NCBI RefSeq assembly: GCF_003977605.1
Contig: NZ_RYYU01000001.1
Location: 561,175 to 625,174 of the forward strand
Source: Prevotella koreensis
GTDB lineage: Bacteria; Bacteroidota; Bacteroidia; Bacteroidales; Bacteroidaceae
Reading direction: 5' to 3'
Length of the DNA: 64,000 bases
The notes beneath the pieces were generated by a model that worked only from the letters and a program-made list of their open reading frames with translations, was not told the origin of the DNA and ran no database searches. Both the position numbers and the translations under genes were made by a program. Shown here in pieces: positions 8,370 to 17,361 of the stretch (within the stretch, counting starts at the first letter, position 1; every line of letters begins with the position of its first letter).

Positions 8370-10819
8370 TTGTTGCTCTCGTCAATTTCAAAACTTACAG
8401 GGCGCGCAACGACTTCATCGGTGAGCGCAAAATCCCATACGTCACCAACGTTTTCAACGTAGTGGAAACTTATTCCCTTTAGATATTGCTCTGAAATCTC
8501 ATCAATGTCTTTCTTGTTGTCCTTGCAGAGCAGAATATCGGATATTCCGGCGCGTTTGGCAGCAAGTATTTTTTCCTTTATTCCGCCAACAGGTAGCACT
8601 TTGCCACGCAGTGTTATCTCGCCGGTCATTGCCGTGTCCTTTCTCACTTTGCGCTGTGTCAGAGCCGATGCAATGCTTGTTGCAATCGTGATGCCGGCAC
8701 TTGGACCGTCTTTTGGAGTTGCTCCTTCAGGCACGTGGATGTGAATGTTCCAGTTGTCGAATATGCGATAGTCTATTTTCAAGTCATCGGCATGAGCCTT
8801 GACATACTCTAATGCGAGCACAGCACTCTCTTTCATGACATCTCCGAGATTTCCGGTAAGTGTCAGTTTCGAGCCTTTTCCTCTGCTGAGGCTTGTCTCA
8901 ATGAAAAGAATTTCGCCTCCTACGCTTGTCCAAGCCAAGCCTGTAACCACTCCGGCATAGTCGTTACCTTGGTATATGTCGCGATAGAAAGGTGGTTTGC
9001 CGAGCAATCCCTCAATCTCTCCCGCGCTGACTTTAAGGAATGGTAGTTCTCCTTCGCGCGCCTTTATCAGTGCCATCTTGCGCAGTGCTTTGTTTATCTG
9101 CTTTTCTAATTGGCGCACACCGCTCTCACGAGTATATTGTTCGATGATTTTCTCTATTCCCATCTTGTTGAAAGAGAGTTTCTTTTCATTGTCAAGACCG
9201 GTGTTCTCTTTCTCCTTAGGTATAAGGTGGCGTTTTGCAATTTCTATCTTCTCTTCTGTCGTGTAACCGCTGACTTGTATTATCTCCATACGGTCGAGTA
9301 GTGGACGCGGTATGGTGTTGAGGTCGTTTGCGGTTGCTATGAAAAGAACTTTTGAAAGGTCGTAATCCACATCAAGGTAATTGTCGTGGAACGCATTGTT
9401 CTGTTCAGGGTCGAGAACTTCGAGCATTGCCGACGATGGGTCGCCGTTTATGGTGTTCTGGGTTATTTTATCAATCTCATCGAGAATGAAAACAGGGTTT
9501 GAAGAGCCTGCTTTCTGTATGCTTTTGATGATTCTTCCCGGCATGGCACCGATGTATGTGCGTCTGTGTCCGCGTATTTCAGACTCGTCATGGAGTCCTC
9601 CGAGACTCATTCTGACATACTTTCGCTTCATTGCTTTGGCTACGCTCTTCCCGAGAGAGGTCTTTCCAACCCCCGGAGGGCCGTACAAACAGAGTATAGG
9701 TGACTTCAAATCGCCCCTGAGACTGAGCACTGCCATGTATTCCAATATGCGCTCCTTTACTTTTTCCAGTCCGTAATGGTCGCGGTCGAGTATCTTTTGG
9801 GCACGGTTAAGGTCGAGGTCGTCTTGCGAATAACTTCCCCACGGCAGTCCTACCATAGTCTGAAGATAGTTCATCTGCATCGAGTATTCCGGACTTTGCT
9901 GGTTCAGAATATCCAGTTTGTCGAGTTCTTTATAGAAAACTTTCTCTACATCTTCTCCCCAATTCTTCTTCAGTGCTTCCTCCAACAATTCTTTTCTCTC
10001 CGGAGAACCTTCGTTGTTGCCGAGTTCTTCACGGATGTTCTTTATCTGTTGTTGTAGGAAATACTCCCTTTGCTGCTCGTCAATGTCCTCGCGAGTCTTG
10101 AGTCTGATGTTTTGTTTTATCTGCTCCAACTGTGTCGCACGAGAAAGGATTTTCAGCAATGCAAAAACTCTCTCCTTGGTGCTGCTCTTCTCAAGCAGCA
10201 TCATTTTCTCGTGTAATTCAAGCGGAAGACTCGAACATAGGAAGTTTGCGGCAATTATATCGTTACTGATATTATTAACAGCAAACTGAGCTTCGTCCGG
10301 AATATCCTCGTTCTTCTTGATGTATTCGATAGAAGCACGCTTCATATCTTCGATTGCAGCACCGTATTCTTTGTCCTTGATAGAGGTGATAGCTTCCGGA
10401 GCACCTTCTATTTCGCCAACGAGATATGGTGACTGTTTCACGATTTTTTTAAGCATAACCCTGCCAAGGCTTTGTACTATGACGGTTATACGATCCTCCT
10501 GTCCGGGAATATCAAGTACTCGGATTATCTTTGCAGCGACACCGTATGTGAAAAGATCTTTCTCTGTTGGGTCGTCTATATTCGGGTCGCGCTGGCATAT
10601 CACTGCCAACAATGCGTCAGGATTCTTCTTTAATTTCTCTACGAGCAGTCTGCTTTTCTGTCTTCCTATCAGTACAGGAGTGACGACACCTGGGAAAAGT
10701 ACAAGGTTTCGGGTGGCAAGAATAGGCATATTGCCTTCTACCGGTGCCTCGAAAAGATGTCTTACATCACCTTCGTAATCTGCAATCATAGAGAACTGGT
10801 TATTTTGTCTTTCGCTCAT
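8366..10819 (-). CDS. lon: ATP-dependent protease Lon
   Basis: A cytoplasmic AAA+ protease that degrades misfolded and regulatory proteins. The 817 residues comprise an N-terminal substrate domain (about 30-235), a coiled linker, an AAA+ module with Walker A GPPGVGKTS and Walker B FILDEIDK, and a C-terminal protease domain with the Ser-Lys dyad at Ser707 (PKDGPSAG) and Lys748 (GGIKEKIL). It is the first gene of the minus-strand operon lon-tgt-lptG. A TAACTTTG promoter box lies at 10849-10856. Confidence 0.97.
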   Translation of the reverse strand: MSERQNNQFSMIADYEGDVRHLFEAPVEGNMPILATRNLVLFPGVVTPVLIGRQKSRLLVEKLKKNPDALLAVICQRDPNIDDPTEKDLFTYGVAAKIIRVLDIPGQEDRITVIVQSLGRVMLKKIVKQSPYLVGEIEGAPEAITSIKDKEYGAAIEDMKRASIEYIKKNEDIPDEAQFAVNNISNDIIAANFLCSSLPLELHEKMMLLEKSSTKERVFALLKILSRATQLEQIKQNIRLKTREDIDEQQREYFLQQQIKNIREELGNNEGSPERKELLEEALKKNWGEDVEKVFYKELDKLDILNQQSPEYSMQMNYLQTMVGLPWGSYSQDDLDLNRAQKILDRDHYGLEKVKERILEYMAVLSLRGDLKSPILCLYGPPGVGKTSLGKSVAKAMKRKYVRMSLGGLHDESEIRGHRRTYIGAMPGRIIKSIQKAGSSNPVFILDEIDKITQNTINGDPSSAMLEVLDPEQNNAFHDNYLDVDYDLSKVLFIATANDLNTIPRPLLDRMEIIQVSGYTTEEKIEIAKRHLIPKEKENTGLDNEKKLSFNKMGIEKIIEQYTRESGVRQLEKQINKALRKMALIKAREGELPFLKVSAGEIEGLLGKPPFYRDIYQGNDYAGVVTGLAWTSVGGEILFIETSLSRGKGSKLTLTGNLGDVMKESAVLALEYVKAHADDLKIDYRIFDNWNIHIHVPEGATPKDGPSAGITIATSIASALTQRKVRKDTAMTGEITLRGKVLPVGGIKEKILAAKRAGISDILLCKDNKKDIDEISEQYLKGISFHYVENVGDVWDFALTDEVVARPVSFEIDESNK

Positions 10820-10848
10820 TTCCTAAATAAATAAGTATAAATCGGCTG

Positions 10849-10856
10849 CAAAGTTA
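10849..10856 (-). promoter_or_regulatory. Promoter -7 box for lon
   Basis: TAACTTTG on the minus strand matches the Bacteroidetes -7 consensus TAnnTTTG. Transcription should begin near 10842, about 23 bases before the lon ATG. Confidence 0.6.
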
Positions 10857-10900
10857 CTAAATTAATTCCTAATTCTATTAGTATAATTATAAAATATTCG

Positions 10901-10908
10901 TACCTTTG
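10901..10908 (+). promoter_or_regulatory. Promoter -7 box for trmN6, almost on the start codon
   Basis: TACCTTTG ends 5 bases before the GTG start at 10914. Bacteroidetes transcripts begin about 4-7 bases after this box, so the mRNA should be leaderless or nearly so. Confidence 0.6.
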
Positions 10909-10913
10909 CGGTC

Positions 10914-11612
10914 GTGAGTAACGATTTTTCACTTAAACAATTCAATATAAGACAGGAACGTGCTGCGATGAAGGTCGGTACGGACGGACTTTTGTTGGGC
11001 GCATGGGCAGACGGTGGAGGGCTTATTCTTGACATCGGAACAGGAACAGGTCTCATCGCACTTATGATGGCTCAACGCTTTTCCGGTGCTATTGTGGATG
11101 CAATAGATATAGACCCTGATGCCGCTTTACAGGCAAAAGAGAATGTCGAAGACTCGCCATTTGCCGATAGAGTCACGGTAATGTGTACTTCTTTGCAGGA
11201 GTTTGATATTGCAAAACGATATGATGCAATAGTATGTAACCCTCCATATTTCACGCAATCATTGCTACCACCAGACTCAAAGCGCACTTTGGCTCGCCAT
11301 GCCGTTGCGCTTCCTTTTGATGAATTGTTCAGACATTCAAGGCGATTTTTGGCGAATGGAGGTGTTTTTTCTATAATCGTGCCGTTTGATTTGGAGTCGA
11401 AGATAATGGTTTCGGCTGCCGTAAATGGTTTCTTTCTTGTCCGTAGATGCACCGTAAGCACAACTCCGAGCAAATCTCCACGCAGATTGCTTATGGCATT
11501 CGCGCTCGCTCCGCAACCTGTCAATGATGAGAGAGGGACGATACACGCATCTAATTCCGAATATTCGGAATGGTATAAGAAACTTACTTGCGATTTCTTG
11601 TTAAAGTTTTGA
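10914..11612 (+). CDS. trmN6: tRNA1(Val) (adenine(37)-N6)-methyltransferase
   Basis: It methylates N6 of A37 in tRNA-Val using S-adenosylmethionine. The 232-residue protein has the family N-terminus FSLKQFNIRQERAAMKVGTDG, SAM-binding motif ILDIGTGTGLIALMMAQ near 45 and the N6-adenine methylase motif VCNPPYF near 105. The GTG start at 10914 is favoured because the family's conserved FKQF region begins within ten codons and no ATG lies upstream. It is divergent from lon. Confidence 0.92.
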   Translation: MSNDFSLKQFNIRQERAAMKVGTDGLLLGAWADGGGLILDIGTGTGLIALMMAQRFSGAIVDAIDIDPDAALQAKENVEDSPFADRVTVMCTSLQEFDIAKRYDAIVCNPPYFTQSLLPPDSKRTLARHAVALPFDELFRHSRRFLANGGVFSIIVPFDLESKIMVSAAVNGFFLVRRCTVSTTPSKSPRRLLMAFALAPQPVNDERGTIHASNSEYSEWYKKLTCDFLLKF

Positions 11613-11751
11613 ACAATAGCTTGTTATAATGTTTAGTTAATTTAAAAGACGAATAGTGTAAGATTGGATAATTAATTCTGCTATTGAAAATAAAGTATTG
11701 TTTCTTTGGCAAATTGTTTATGTTTCATTAGGCATTATCACTATAAATTAT

Positions 11752-11759
11752 TACTTTTG
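11752..11759 (+). promoter_or_regulatory. Promoter -7 box for DUF1846-mnmA operon
   Basis: TACTTTTG matches TAnnTTTG and lies 45 bases before the DUF1846 ATG at 11805. Confidence 0.55.
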
Positions 11760-11804
11760 CGGTCGGAATAAAAGCATTGTCATGTATTAACTGTAATATA
11801 CAAA

Positions 11805-13268
11805 ATGAAGGTTGGTTTTGATAACGAAAAATACCTCCGTATTCAGTCGGAGCATATCAAAGAACGAATAGCACAATTTGGTGATAAACTTTATCTTGAG
11901 TTTGGTGGCAAACTATATGATGACCACCATGCAAGTCGTGTGCTGCCCGGTTTTCAGCCGGATAGCAAATTGCGCATGCTGATGCAACTCAAAGATGATG
12001 TCGAAATCGTAATTGTGATAAGTGCCGAGGACATTGAACACAACAAGGTTCGTGGCGATTTGGACATCACATACGACAAAGACGTATTGAGACTGAAAGA
12101 GGTATTCTCCGAAAGAGGTCTCTATGTAAGCAGTGTTGTGATAACACAATTCAACGGACAGTCAAGTGCCGTATTGTTCCGAGAGCGTTTAGAGCGCATC
12201 GGTGAGGTCAAAGTGTATTATCACTACCTGATAGAGGGGTATCCAACCAATGTGGAATTGATTGACTCTGATGCCGGATTCGGAAAGAACGACTATGTAG
12301 AAACAACGCGTCCACTTGTTGTTGTTACGGCTCCCGGCCCCGGAAGTGGGAAAATGGCGGTGTGTCTGAGTCAACTTTATAATGACAACCGCAGGGGACT
12401 AAAGGCCGGTTATGCCAAGTTCGAGACGTTCCCTATTTGGAATATTCCTTTGAAACACCCTGTAAATTTGGCATACGAGGCGGCAACAGCCGACCTTAAC
12501 GATGTCAATATGATTGACCACTTTCATCTTGAAGCATACGGAAAGACCGCAGTTAACTATAACCGCGATATAGAAATATTCCCGGTGCTCAATGCAATAT
12601 TTGAGGGGATATATGGTGAAAGTCCTTATAAGTCGCCCACCGACATGGGAGTGAACATGACAGGTTTTTGTATCAGTGACGACGAGGTGTGCTGTGAGGC
12701 TTCAAAACAGGAAATAATACGTCGTTATTATACGGCACTGTGTAATATGACGGATGGGAAAAGTGACGATCACGAGGTCAATAAACTTGTGCTGTTGATG
12801 AAACAGATGAAACTTACGACAGCCAACAGACCGTGTACTGTTGCCGCATACGAGCGCAAACTGCGTTCCGGTACGCCTTCGGCAGCCATAGAACTTGCCG
12901 ATGGTACACTGATAACAGCCGATACGAGTCCGCTGTTGGGGCCAAGTGCAGCCTTGTTACTCAGCGCAACGAAACATTTGGCAGGTATAGACCACGAGGT
13001 CAAGTTGATACCTCAAGAGATGATAGTTCCTATTCAGATGATGAAAACATCCATGCTTCATGGCAATAATCCGCGACTTCATACCGATGAGGTACTTGTG
13101 GCACTTGCTGTTTTAAGTCAGAAAGATGAGAATTGTCGACGTGCACTTGACACTCTGCCAAAACTTGACGGATGTCAGGTGCATGCAACGGTAATGCTCA
13201 GTGAGGTTGACCGTAAGATTTTCAAGAAACTTGGTTGTGGCCTGACATTCGATCCTGTGAAGAAATAA
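11805..13268 (+). CDS. DUF1846 family protein
   Basis: A protein of unknown biochemical role that matches the DUF1846 (UPF0371) family, with nearly the usual length of about 500 residues (487 here). Readable family stretches are MKVGFDNEKYLRIQSEHI at the start, TAPGPGSGKMAVCLSQLY near 175, which resembles a phosphate-binding loop, and a C-terminal HGNNPRLHTDEVLVAL. No signal peptide or membrane segment is visible, so it should be cytoplasmic. mnmA starts 3 bases after its stop, so the two are co-transcribed. Confidence 0.88.
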   Translation: MKVGFDNEKYLRIQSEHIKERIAQFGDKLYLEFGGKLYDDHHASRVLPGFQPDSKLRMLMQLKDDVEIVIVISAEDIEHNKVRGDLDITYDKDVLRLKEVFSERGLYVSSVVITQFNGQSSAVLFRERLERIGEVKVYYHYLIEGYPTNVELIDSDAGFGKNDYVETTRPLVVVTAPGPGSGKMAVCLSQLYNDNRRGLKAGYAKFETFPIWNIPLKHPVNLAYEAATADLNDVNMIDHFHLEAYGKTAVNYNRDIEIFPVLNAIFEGIYGESPYKSPTDMGVNMTGFCISDDEVCCEASKQEIIRRYYTALCNMTDGKSDDHEVNKLVLLMKQMKLTTANRPCTVAAYERKLRSGTPSAAIELADGTLITADTSPLLGPSAALLLSATKHLAGIDHEVKLIPQEMIVPIQMMKTSMLHGNNPRLHTDEVLVALAVLSQKDENCRRALDTLPKLDGCQVHATVMLSEVDRKIFKKLGCGLTFDPVKK

Positions 13269-13271
13269 TTT

Positions 13272-14348
13272 ATGATAGAAAAAGAAGAATTATCGGGAAA
13301 ACGCATAGCCGTACTGCTCTCCGGTGGAGTAGATAGTTCGGTGGTAGTTCATGAGTTTGCCTCAATGGGGCTGTCGCCGGATTGTTTTTACATAAAGATA
13401 GGGCCGGAAGAAACTGAAGAGTGGGATTGCTCTTCAGAAGAAGACCTTGAAATGGCCACTGCTGTTGCTGCCAGATATGGCTGTAAACTACAGGTTGTGG
13501 ACTGTCATAAGGAATATTGGGATAAGGTTACGCGTTATACGATTGATAAAGTGCGTTCCGGATTTACGCCAAATCCTGACGTGATGTGCAACCGACTGAT
13601 AAAGTTTGGAGCGTTTGATGAGAAAATGGGGCATGAATATGACCTGATAGCGACAGGTCATTATGCCGGAACCGAATGGATTGATGGTCGCAAATGGCTT
13701 GTTACAAGCCCTGACCCGGTGAAAGATCAAACCGATTTCCTCGCACAAATATTCGATTGGCAGTTGAAGAAAGCAATATTCCCGATAGGTCATTACATGA
13801 AAGACGAGGTGCGTGAGATTGCCGAACGCGAACATCTTGTCAATGCGAAGCGTAAGGACTCGCAGGGTATATGTTTCCTCGGAAAGATAAACTATAACGA
13901 TTACATAAAACGTTATCTCGGAGAAAATCCCGGTGATGTTGTTGATATGGCTACCGGCAAGATTCTTGGCAAGCATCGCGGCCTTTGGTTTCATACCATC
14001 GGACAACGTCATGGCTTAGGCTTTGGTGGTGGCCCTTGGAATGTTGTTCGTAAGGACATAGAGAACAACGTGTTATATGTGGCTAACGGATATGAGCCTC
14101 GTCAGGCATGGAGAAAGGAGTTTGAAGTGAAAGATTTCCATTTCCTTACCGAAAAAGAATTGCCTGAAAGTGTGACGTTTAAGATTCGCCACACTCCCGA
14201 ATTTCATAAAGCCACGTTACAGTCTCTCGGCAAAGGCTCGTATAAAGTTTGTGCCGAAGACCTTATTCAAGGCGTGGCACCGGGGCAGTTTTGTGTGATA
14301 TATGATTCAGATCACCATAAATGTTATGGTTCCGGAGAACTGGTATAG
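13272..14348 (+). CDS. mnmA: tRNA-specific 2-thiouridylase MnmA
   Basis: It puts sulfur on U34 of tRNA-Lys, Glu and Gln. The 358-residue protein has an ATP-pyrophosphatase loop VLLSGGVDSSVVV near 13-25, catalytic Cys in NPDVMCNRL near 100 and the second Cys in DSQGICFLG near 200, followed by the C-terminal barrel (GPWNVVRKDIENNVLYV). It is the second gene after DUF1846, and a strong hairpin follows its stop. Confidence 0.95.
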   Translation: MIEKEELSGKRIAVLLSGGVDSSVVVHEFASMGLSPDCFYIKIGPEETEEWDCSSEEDLEMATAVAARYGCKLQVVDCHKEYWDKVTRYTIDKVRSGFTPNPDVMCNRLIKFGAFDEKMGHEYDLIATGHYAGTEWIDGRKWLVTSPDPVKDQTDFLAQIFDWQLKKAIFPIGHYMKDEVREIAEREHLVNAKRKDSQGICFLGKINYNDYIKRYLGENPGDVVDMATGKILGKHRGLWFHTIGQRHGLGFGGGPWNVVRKDIENNVLYVANGYEPRQAWRKEFEVKDFHFLTEKELPESVTFKIRHTPEFHKATLQSLGKGSYKVCAEDLIQGVAPGQFCVIYDSDHHKCYGSGELV

Positions 14349-14364
14349 TTCATTTTTGTTAAGC

Positions 14365-14400
14365 AGGTGTTCACAATACACAAATTGATTGTGAACACCT
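14365..14400. terminator. Bidirectional terminator hairpin between mnmA and HAD gene
   Basis: A perfect 13-bp stem (AGGTGTTCACAAT with ATTGTGAACACCT) with a 10-base loop lies between convergent genes. Confidence 0.75.
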
Positions 14401-14406
14401 ACTTGT

Positions 14407-15114
14407 TTATATTGCTTCATAAACCTCTTTAAGGTTTTTGAAAATTATGTCTGCTCCCGCCTCGATAAGTGCGGAGTCGGGTAGTGGTCCTGTATTAACG
14501 GCAATGGTGAATGCACCGGCGGCCACTCCGGCCATTACGCCTAAAGGCGCATTTTCTATCACTATTGTTTCGCTTGGACAGACATTACATTTCTTCATGC
14601 CAGCCAAATATGGGTCGGGTAGGGGCTTTCCGTTTTTCACATCATAGGCTGTGACAAGTTTATCCTCCGTTACTCTTGGGAACTCTTTTAGTAATCGGTT
14701 TATCAATGGTCGCTGTCCGCTACCGGTGACTATACCTATTTTGATTCCCATGCAGTGCAATTTTTCCTGCAATTCTATGGCGTATGGCATAATCCTTGGT
14801 TTGGGAAGCAGTCCGAATCGGTGTGTTTTATCATCGTACATCTTCTGTGCTTCTGCCTCGTCAATGTCGCGTCCTTGTTGCTCTTTCACCATTTTTCGTA
14901 TGGTATCCACACCGCGCGCGCCTTCTGTCAGGTAAACATCGTTTGCAGTCATTGTTATCCCGAACGAAGTCATGGATTGTACCCATGCAATGGCGTGATT
15001 GGGCATGCTGTCAACGAGTACGCCATCCATGTCGAAAAGTACGCACTTTGCATGCCCTAAAGCCGATTTCAAACTTTCATTTGCCGTAGGCTCTTTATTA
15101 TCTTCTGCCATCAT
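14407..15114 (-). CDS. HAD-superfamily phosphatase / phosphoglucomutase-like
   Basis: A soluble phosphohydrolase of HAD subfamily IA. The 235 residues show motif I FDMDGVLVDS near 30, motif II TGSGQ near 125, the lysine of motif III in NGKPLPDPYL and motif IV VIENAPLGVMAG. The substrate cannot be read from the sequence: the family includes beta-phosphoglucomutase and sugar-phosphate phosphatases, and the nearby pgi would fit sugar phosphates. It lies 91 bases downstream of pgi on the same strand. Confidence 0.88.
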   Translation of the reverse strand: MMAEDNKEPTANESLKSALGHAKCVLFDMDGVLVDSMPNHAIAWVQSMTSFGITMTANDVYLTEGARGVDTIRKMVKEQQGRDIDEAEAQKMYDDKTHRFGLLPKPRIMPYAIELQEKLHCMGIKIGIVTGSGQRPLINRLLKEFPRVTEDKLVTAYDVKNGKPLPDPYLAGMKKCNVCPSETIVIENAPLGVMAGVAAGAFTIAVNTGPLPDSALIEAGADIIFKNLKEVYEAI

Positions 15115-15205
15115 AATTTTATATTATAACGTATTGCTCTTCCCAAGTATTATTAAATACCATCTCTAAATTAAGCAAATATGCTCAACGTTACCCATTC
15201 AACGT

Positions 15206-16561
15206 TCATCCCTCAACGCCTACTCGCTTTTTTATCGCTTCAGACTCAGCCTCGTATCCGGGTTTGTCGAGCAGTGCAAACATATTTTTCTTATATGCTT
15301 CAACGCCGGGTTGGTTGAAAGGATTTACTCCAAGAACGTTGCCACTGATACCGCAGGCAATTTCAAAGAAATAGATTAATTGTCCGAGATATTTCTCATC
15401 GAGTCTTGGAATTGATATGCATATATTTGGTACTCCACCATCTACGTGGGCTAAACGTGTGCCAAGTTCTGCCATTTTGTTCACTTCGTCAACGCGTTTG
15501 CCTGCAAGGAAGTTCAGCCCGTCAAGATTTTCCTCGTCGCTTGGGAAAAGCAACTTCTTATTAGGTTCTTCAACGCTTATCACTGTTTCAAAGATACTGC
15601 GCTCTCCCTCTTGAACCCATTGTCCCATAGAGTGCAAGTCTGTGGTGAAATCGCATGATGCAGGGAATATTCCTTTACCCTCTTTACCCTCGCTCTCACC
15701 ATAAAGTTGCTTCCACCATTCGCTCATGAAATGAAGTTTTGGTTGGAAGTTTACCATTATTTCTATTTTCTTGCCACTCTCGTATAGTCCATTGCGTACC
15801 GCAGCATATTGTGCGGCAGGATTTTCGGCAAATGGAACATCCTTGCCACAGGCTGCCTCCATTTCCTGTGCGCCCCTTACGAGTGCTTTGATGTCAAAGC
15901 CGGCACATGCCACGGGGAGCAGTCCTACCGGCGTAAGCACTGAGAAACGTCCCCCCACATTATCGGGGATAATAAAACTCTTATACCCTTCTTTGTCGGC
16001 GCAAATTCTTGCTGCACCTTTTTTCTCATCAGTAATGGCGACTATTACTTTTCTTGCCATTTCCTTACTCATCTGATTTTCGCATTGCTTTTTCAGCAAA
16101 CGGAATGCGAGTGCGGTTTCGGTAGTCGTGCCACTCTTCGATATATTTATCACTCCGAATCGTTTCCCTTTAAGGTATTCGGTGAGTTCGTAGAGATAAT
16201 CCTCGCTGATATTGTTTCCTGCAAAGAGTATTGTGGGGTTGTTCTTATCATTCATGAGCCACTCAAAACTGTTGCCAAGTGCTTCGATTACAGCCTTCGC
16301 GCCCAAATAACTGCCACCTATTCCCGCAACAACAACTGCTTCACAGTTCTCGCGTAGCACTTTAGCCGTATTCTCTATCTCGCTGATAAACTCATCTGTT
16401 ATGCTCGAAGGAAGATGTAGCCAGCCTAAAAAGTCGTTACCCGGACATGTCCCATTTTCCAAAGCCTCTTGAGCGGCTTTTACTTTTGGCTCGAAAGCCT
16501 CAACTGTACCCGGTTGAAGGAAACATGCTGCATTGATGATGTCAAGTTTAATGTTGCTCAT
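15206..16561 (-). CDS. pgi: Glucose-6-phosphate isomerase
   Basis: It interconverts glucose-6-phosphate and fructose-6-phosphate in glycolysis. The 451-residue form is the short bacterial type. Visible are [11 protein letters not shown] near 80, the sugar-phosphate loop [14 protein letters not shown] near 140, [16 protein letters not shown] near 200 and the catalytic C-terminal region [23 protein letters not shown] promoter box is at 16600-16607. Confidence 0.97.
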   Translation of the reverse strand: MSNIKLDIINAACFLQPGTVEAFEPKVKAAQEALENGTCPGNDFLGWLHLPSSITDEFISEIENTAKVLRENCEAVVVAGIGGSYLGAKAVIEALGNSFEWLMNDKNNPTILFAGNNISEDYLYELTEYLKGKRFGVINISKSGTTTETALAFRLLKKQCENQMSKEMARKVIVAITDEKKGAARICADKEGYKSFIIPDNVGGRFSVLTPVGLLPVACAGFDIKALVRGAQEMEAACGKDVPFAENPAAQYAAVRNGLYESGKKIEIMVNFQPKLHFMSEWWKQLYGESEGKEGKGIFPASCDFTTDLHSMGQWVQEGERSIFETVISVEEPNKKLLFPSDEENLDGLNFLAGKRVDEVNKMAELGTRLAHVDGGVPNICISIPRLDEKYLGQLIYFFEIACGISGNVLGVNPFNQPGVEAYKKNMFALLDKPGYEAESEAIKKRVGVEG

Positions 16562-16599
16562 ATTGTTCTTTTTATTTTGTTAAAGTATTTTCGTTCATG

Positions 16600-16607
16600 C
16601 AAAATTA
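16600..16607 (-). promoter_or_regulatory. Promoter -7 box for pgi
   Basis: TAATTTTG on the minus strand, 39 bases before the pgi ATG. Confidence 0.55.
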
Positions 16608-16988
16608 GTATTTTTCTTTGATATATGCAAAAACGTATTGTGATTTTGGACATATATAAATGAATATCAGTCGAATAAATGATTTAAATCAAAAAGTTTT
16701 TCTGAAAACAATGATCTACTTTGCTATTCATGCCTTATTGTAAACCAAATTCGCCTATTTTGGTCTGCAATTTCGCCCAATTTGCTGACCAATTTCGCCT
16801 AATTTACTAAATCAAACAATATGTGCGGATAGCAAATAGGGAGATTATTATTTACCAGATTCAGCCTTTCTTTTATTAAAAGAGGTTTTTATGTATCGTA
16901 AAAACATAGATGTTCGGGATAAAGAAAGAAAAATGATGAATCTTTGAAAAAAATATATGAAATATTTGCAGGGATAAAAATAATACGT
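16608..16988. other. Intergenic stretch with no gene, contains repeat locus B
   Basis: This AT-rich region between the divergent pgi and tRNA units holds the 22-nt repeat (16736-16814). No coding frame longer than 20 codons with plausible features was seen in it. Confidence 0.6.
16736..16801. repeat. 22-nt intergenic repeat, locus B (three units)
   Basis: Units of 22 bases start at 16736, 16758 and 16780. The 11-nt arms TTGGTCTGCAA (16760-16770) and TTGCTGACCAA (16782-16792) pair at 10 of 11 positions around an 11-nt conserved loop. Confidence 0.85.
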
Positions 16989-16996
16989 TAACTTTG
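16989..16996 (+). promoter_or_regulatory. Promoter -7 box for tRNA-Ser/tRNA-Glu
   Basis: TAACTTTG, 46 bases before the first tRNA. Confidence 0.6.
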
Positions 16997-17042
16997 CACC
17001 CGCAATTGAGAAATCAGTTGTTTCGGCAACAAAGCGGCCCGA

Positions 17043-17129
17043 GGAAGGATGGGTGAGTGGCTGAAACCAACAGTTTGCTAAACTGTCGTACGGGTAACCG
17101 TACCGGGGGTTCGAATCCCCCTCCTTCCG
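17043..17129 (+). tRNA. tRNA-Ser (anticodon GCT)
   Basis: The acceptor arms GGAAGGA and TCCTTCC pair fully. The anticodon loop TTGCTAA gives GCT. A long variable arm (GTACGGGTAACCGTAC) is typical of tRNA-Ser, and the T arm is GGGGGTTCGAATCCCCC. It shares a promoter with the next tRNA. Confidence 0.95.
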
Positions 17130-17156
17130 CAGGGGATTTGACCGACAAAGAAAGAT

Positions 17157-17228
17157 GGTGGATTCATCTAACGGTTAGGATACAAGATTCTCAATCTTGG
17201 CATAGGGGTTCGATTCCCCTATCCACTA
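17157..17228 (+). tRNA. tRNA-Glu (anticodon CTC)
   Basis: A 72-base cloverleaf: acceptor GGTGGAT with ATCCACT (one G-U pair), anticodon stem CAAGA/TCTTG with loop TTCTCAA giving CTC, T arm AGGGGTTCGATTCCCCT. Confidence 0.94.
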
Positions 17229-17239
17229 CAAAAGACAAG

Positions 17240-17267
17240 AAATCGGGATAGGAAACTGTCCCGATTT
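17240..17267 (+). terminator. Terminator after tRNA-Ser/tRNA-Glu
   Basis: A 9-bp stem AAATCGGGA/TCCCGATTT runs into a T tract. Confidence 0.75.
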
Positions 17268-17308
17268 TTGCGTTAAATAATCCCTGTGTGCGTAATGTTA
17301 ATGAAAAA

Positions 17309-17340
17309 TTTGGAGATTATATATTTTTTTTGTACCTTTG
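17309..17340 (+). promoter_or_regulatory. Promoter for GHL10 gene
   Basis: A TTTG -33 box (17309-17312) and TACCTTTG -7 box (17333-17340) are 20 bases apart, a full Bacteroidetes consensus. The ATG is at 17362. Confidence 0.68.
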
Positions 17341-17361
17341 AAATCAAATTAAATACTTTTT

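Noticed and set aside
7401..8462. 353-codon plus-strand frame opposite tgt
   Set aside because: It is the mirror of the well-supported tgt gene and shows no known domain.
16890..16947. 18-codon ORF with AGAGG ahead of it
   Set aside because: Too short and without recognisable content. The upstream purines are no better than chance.
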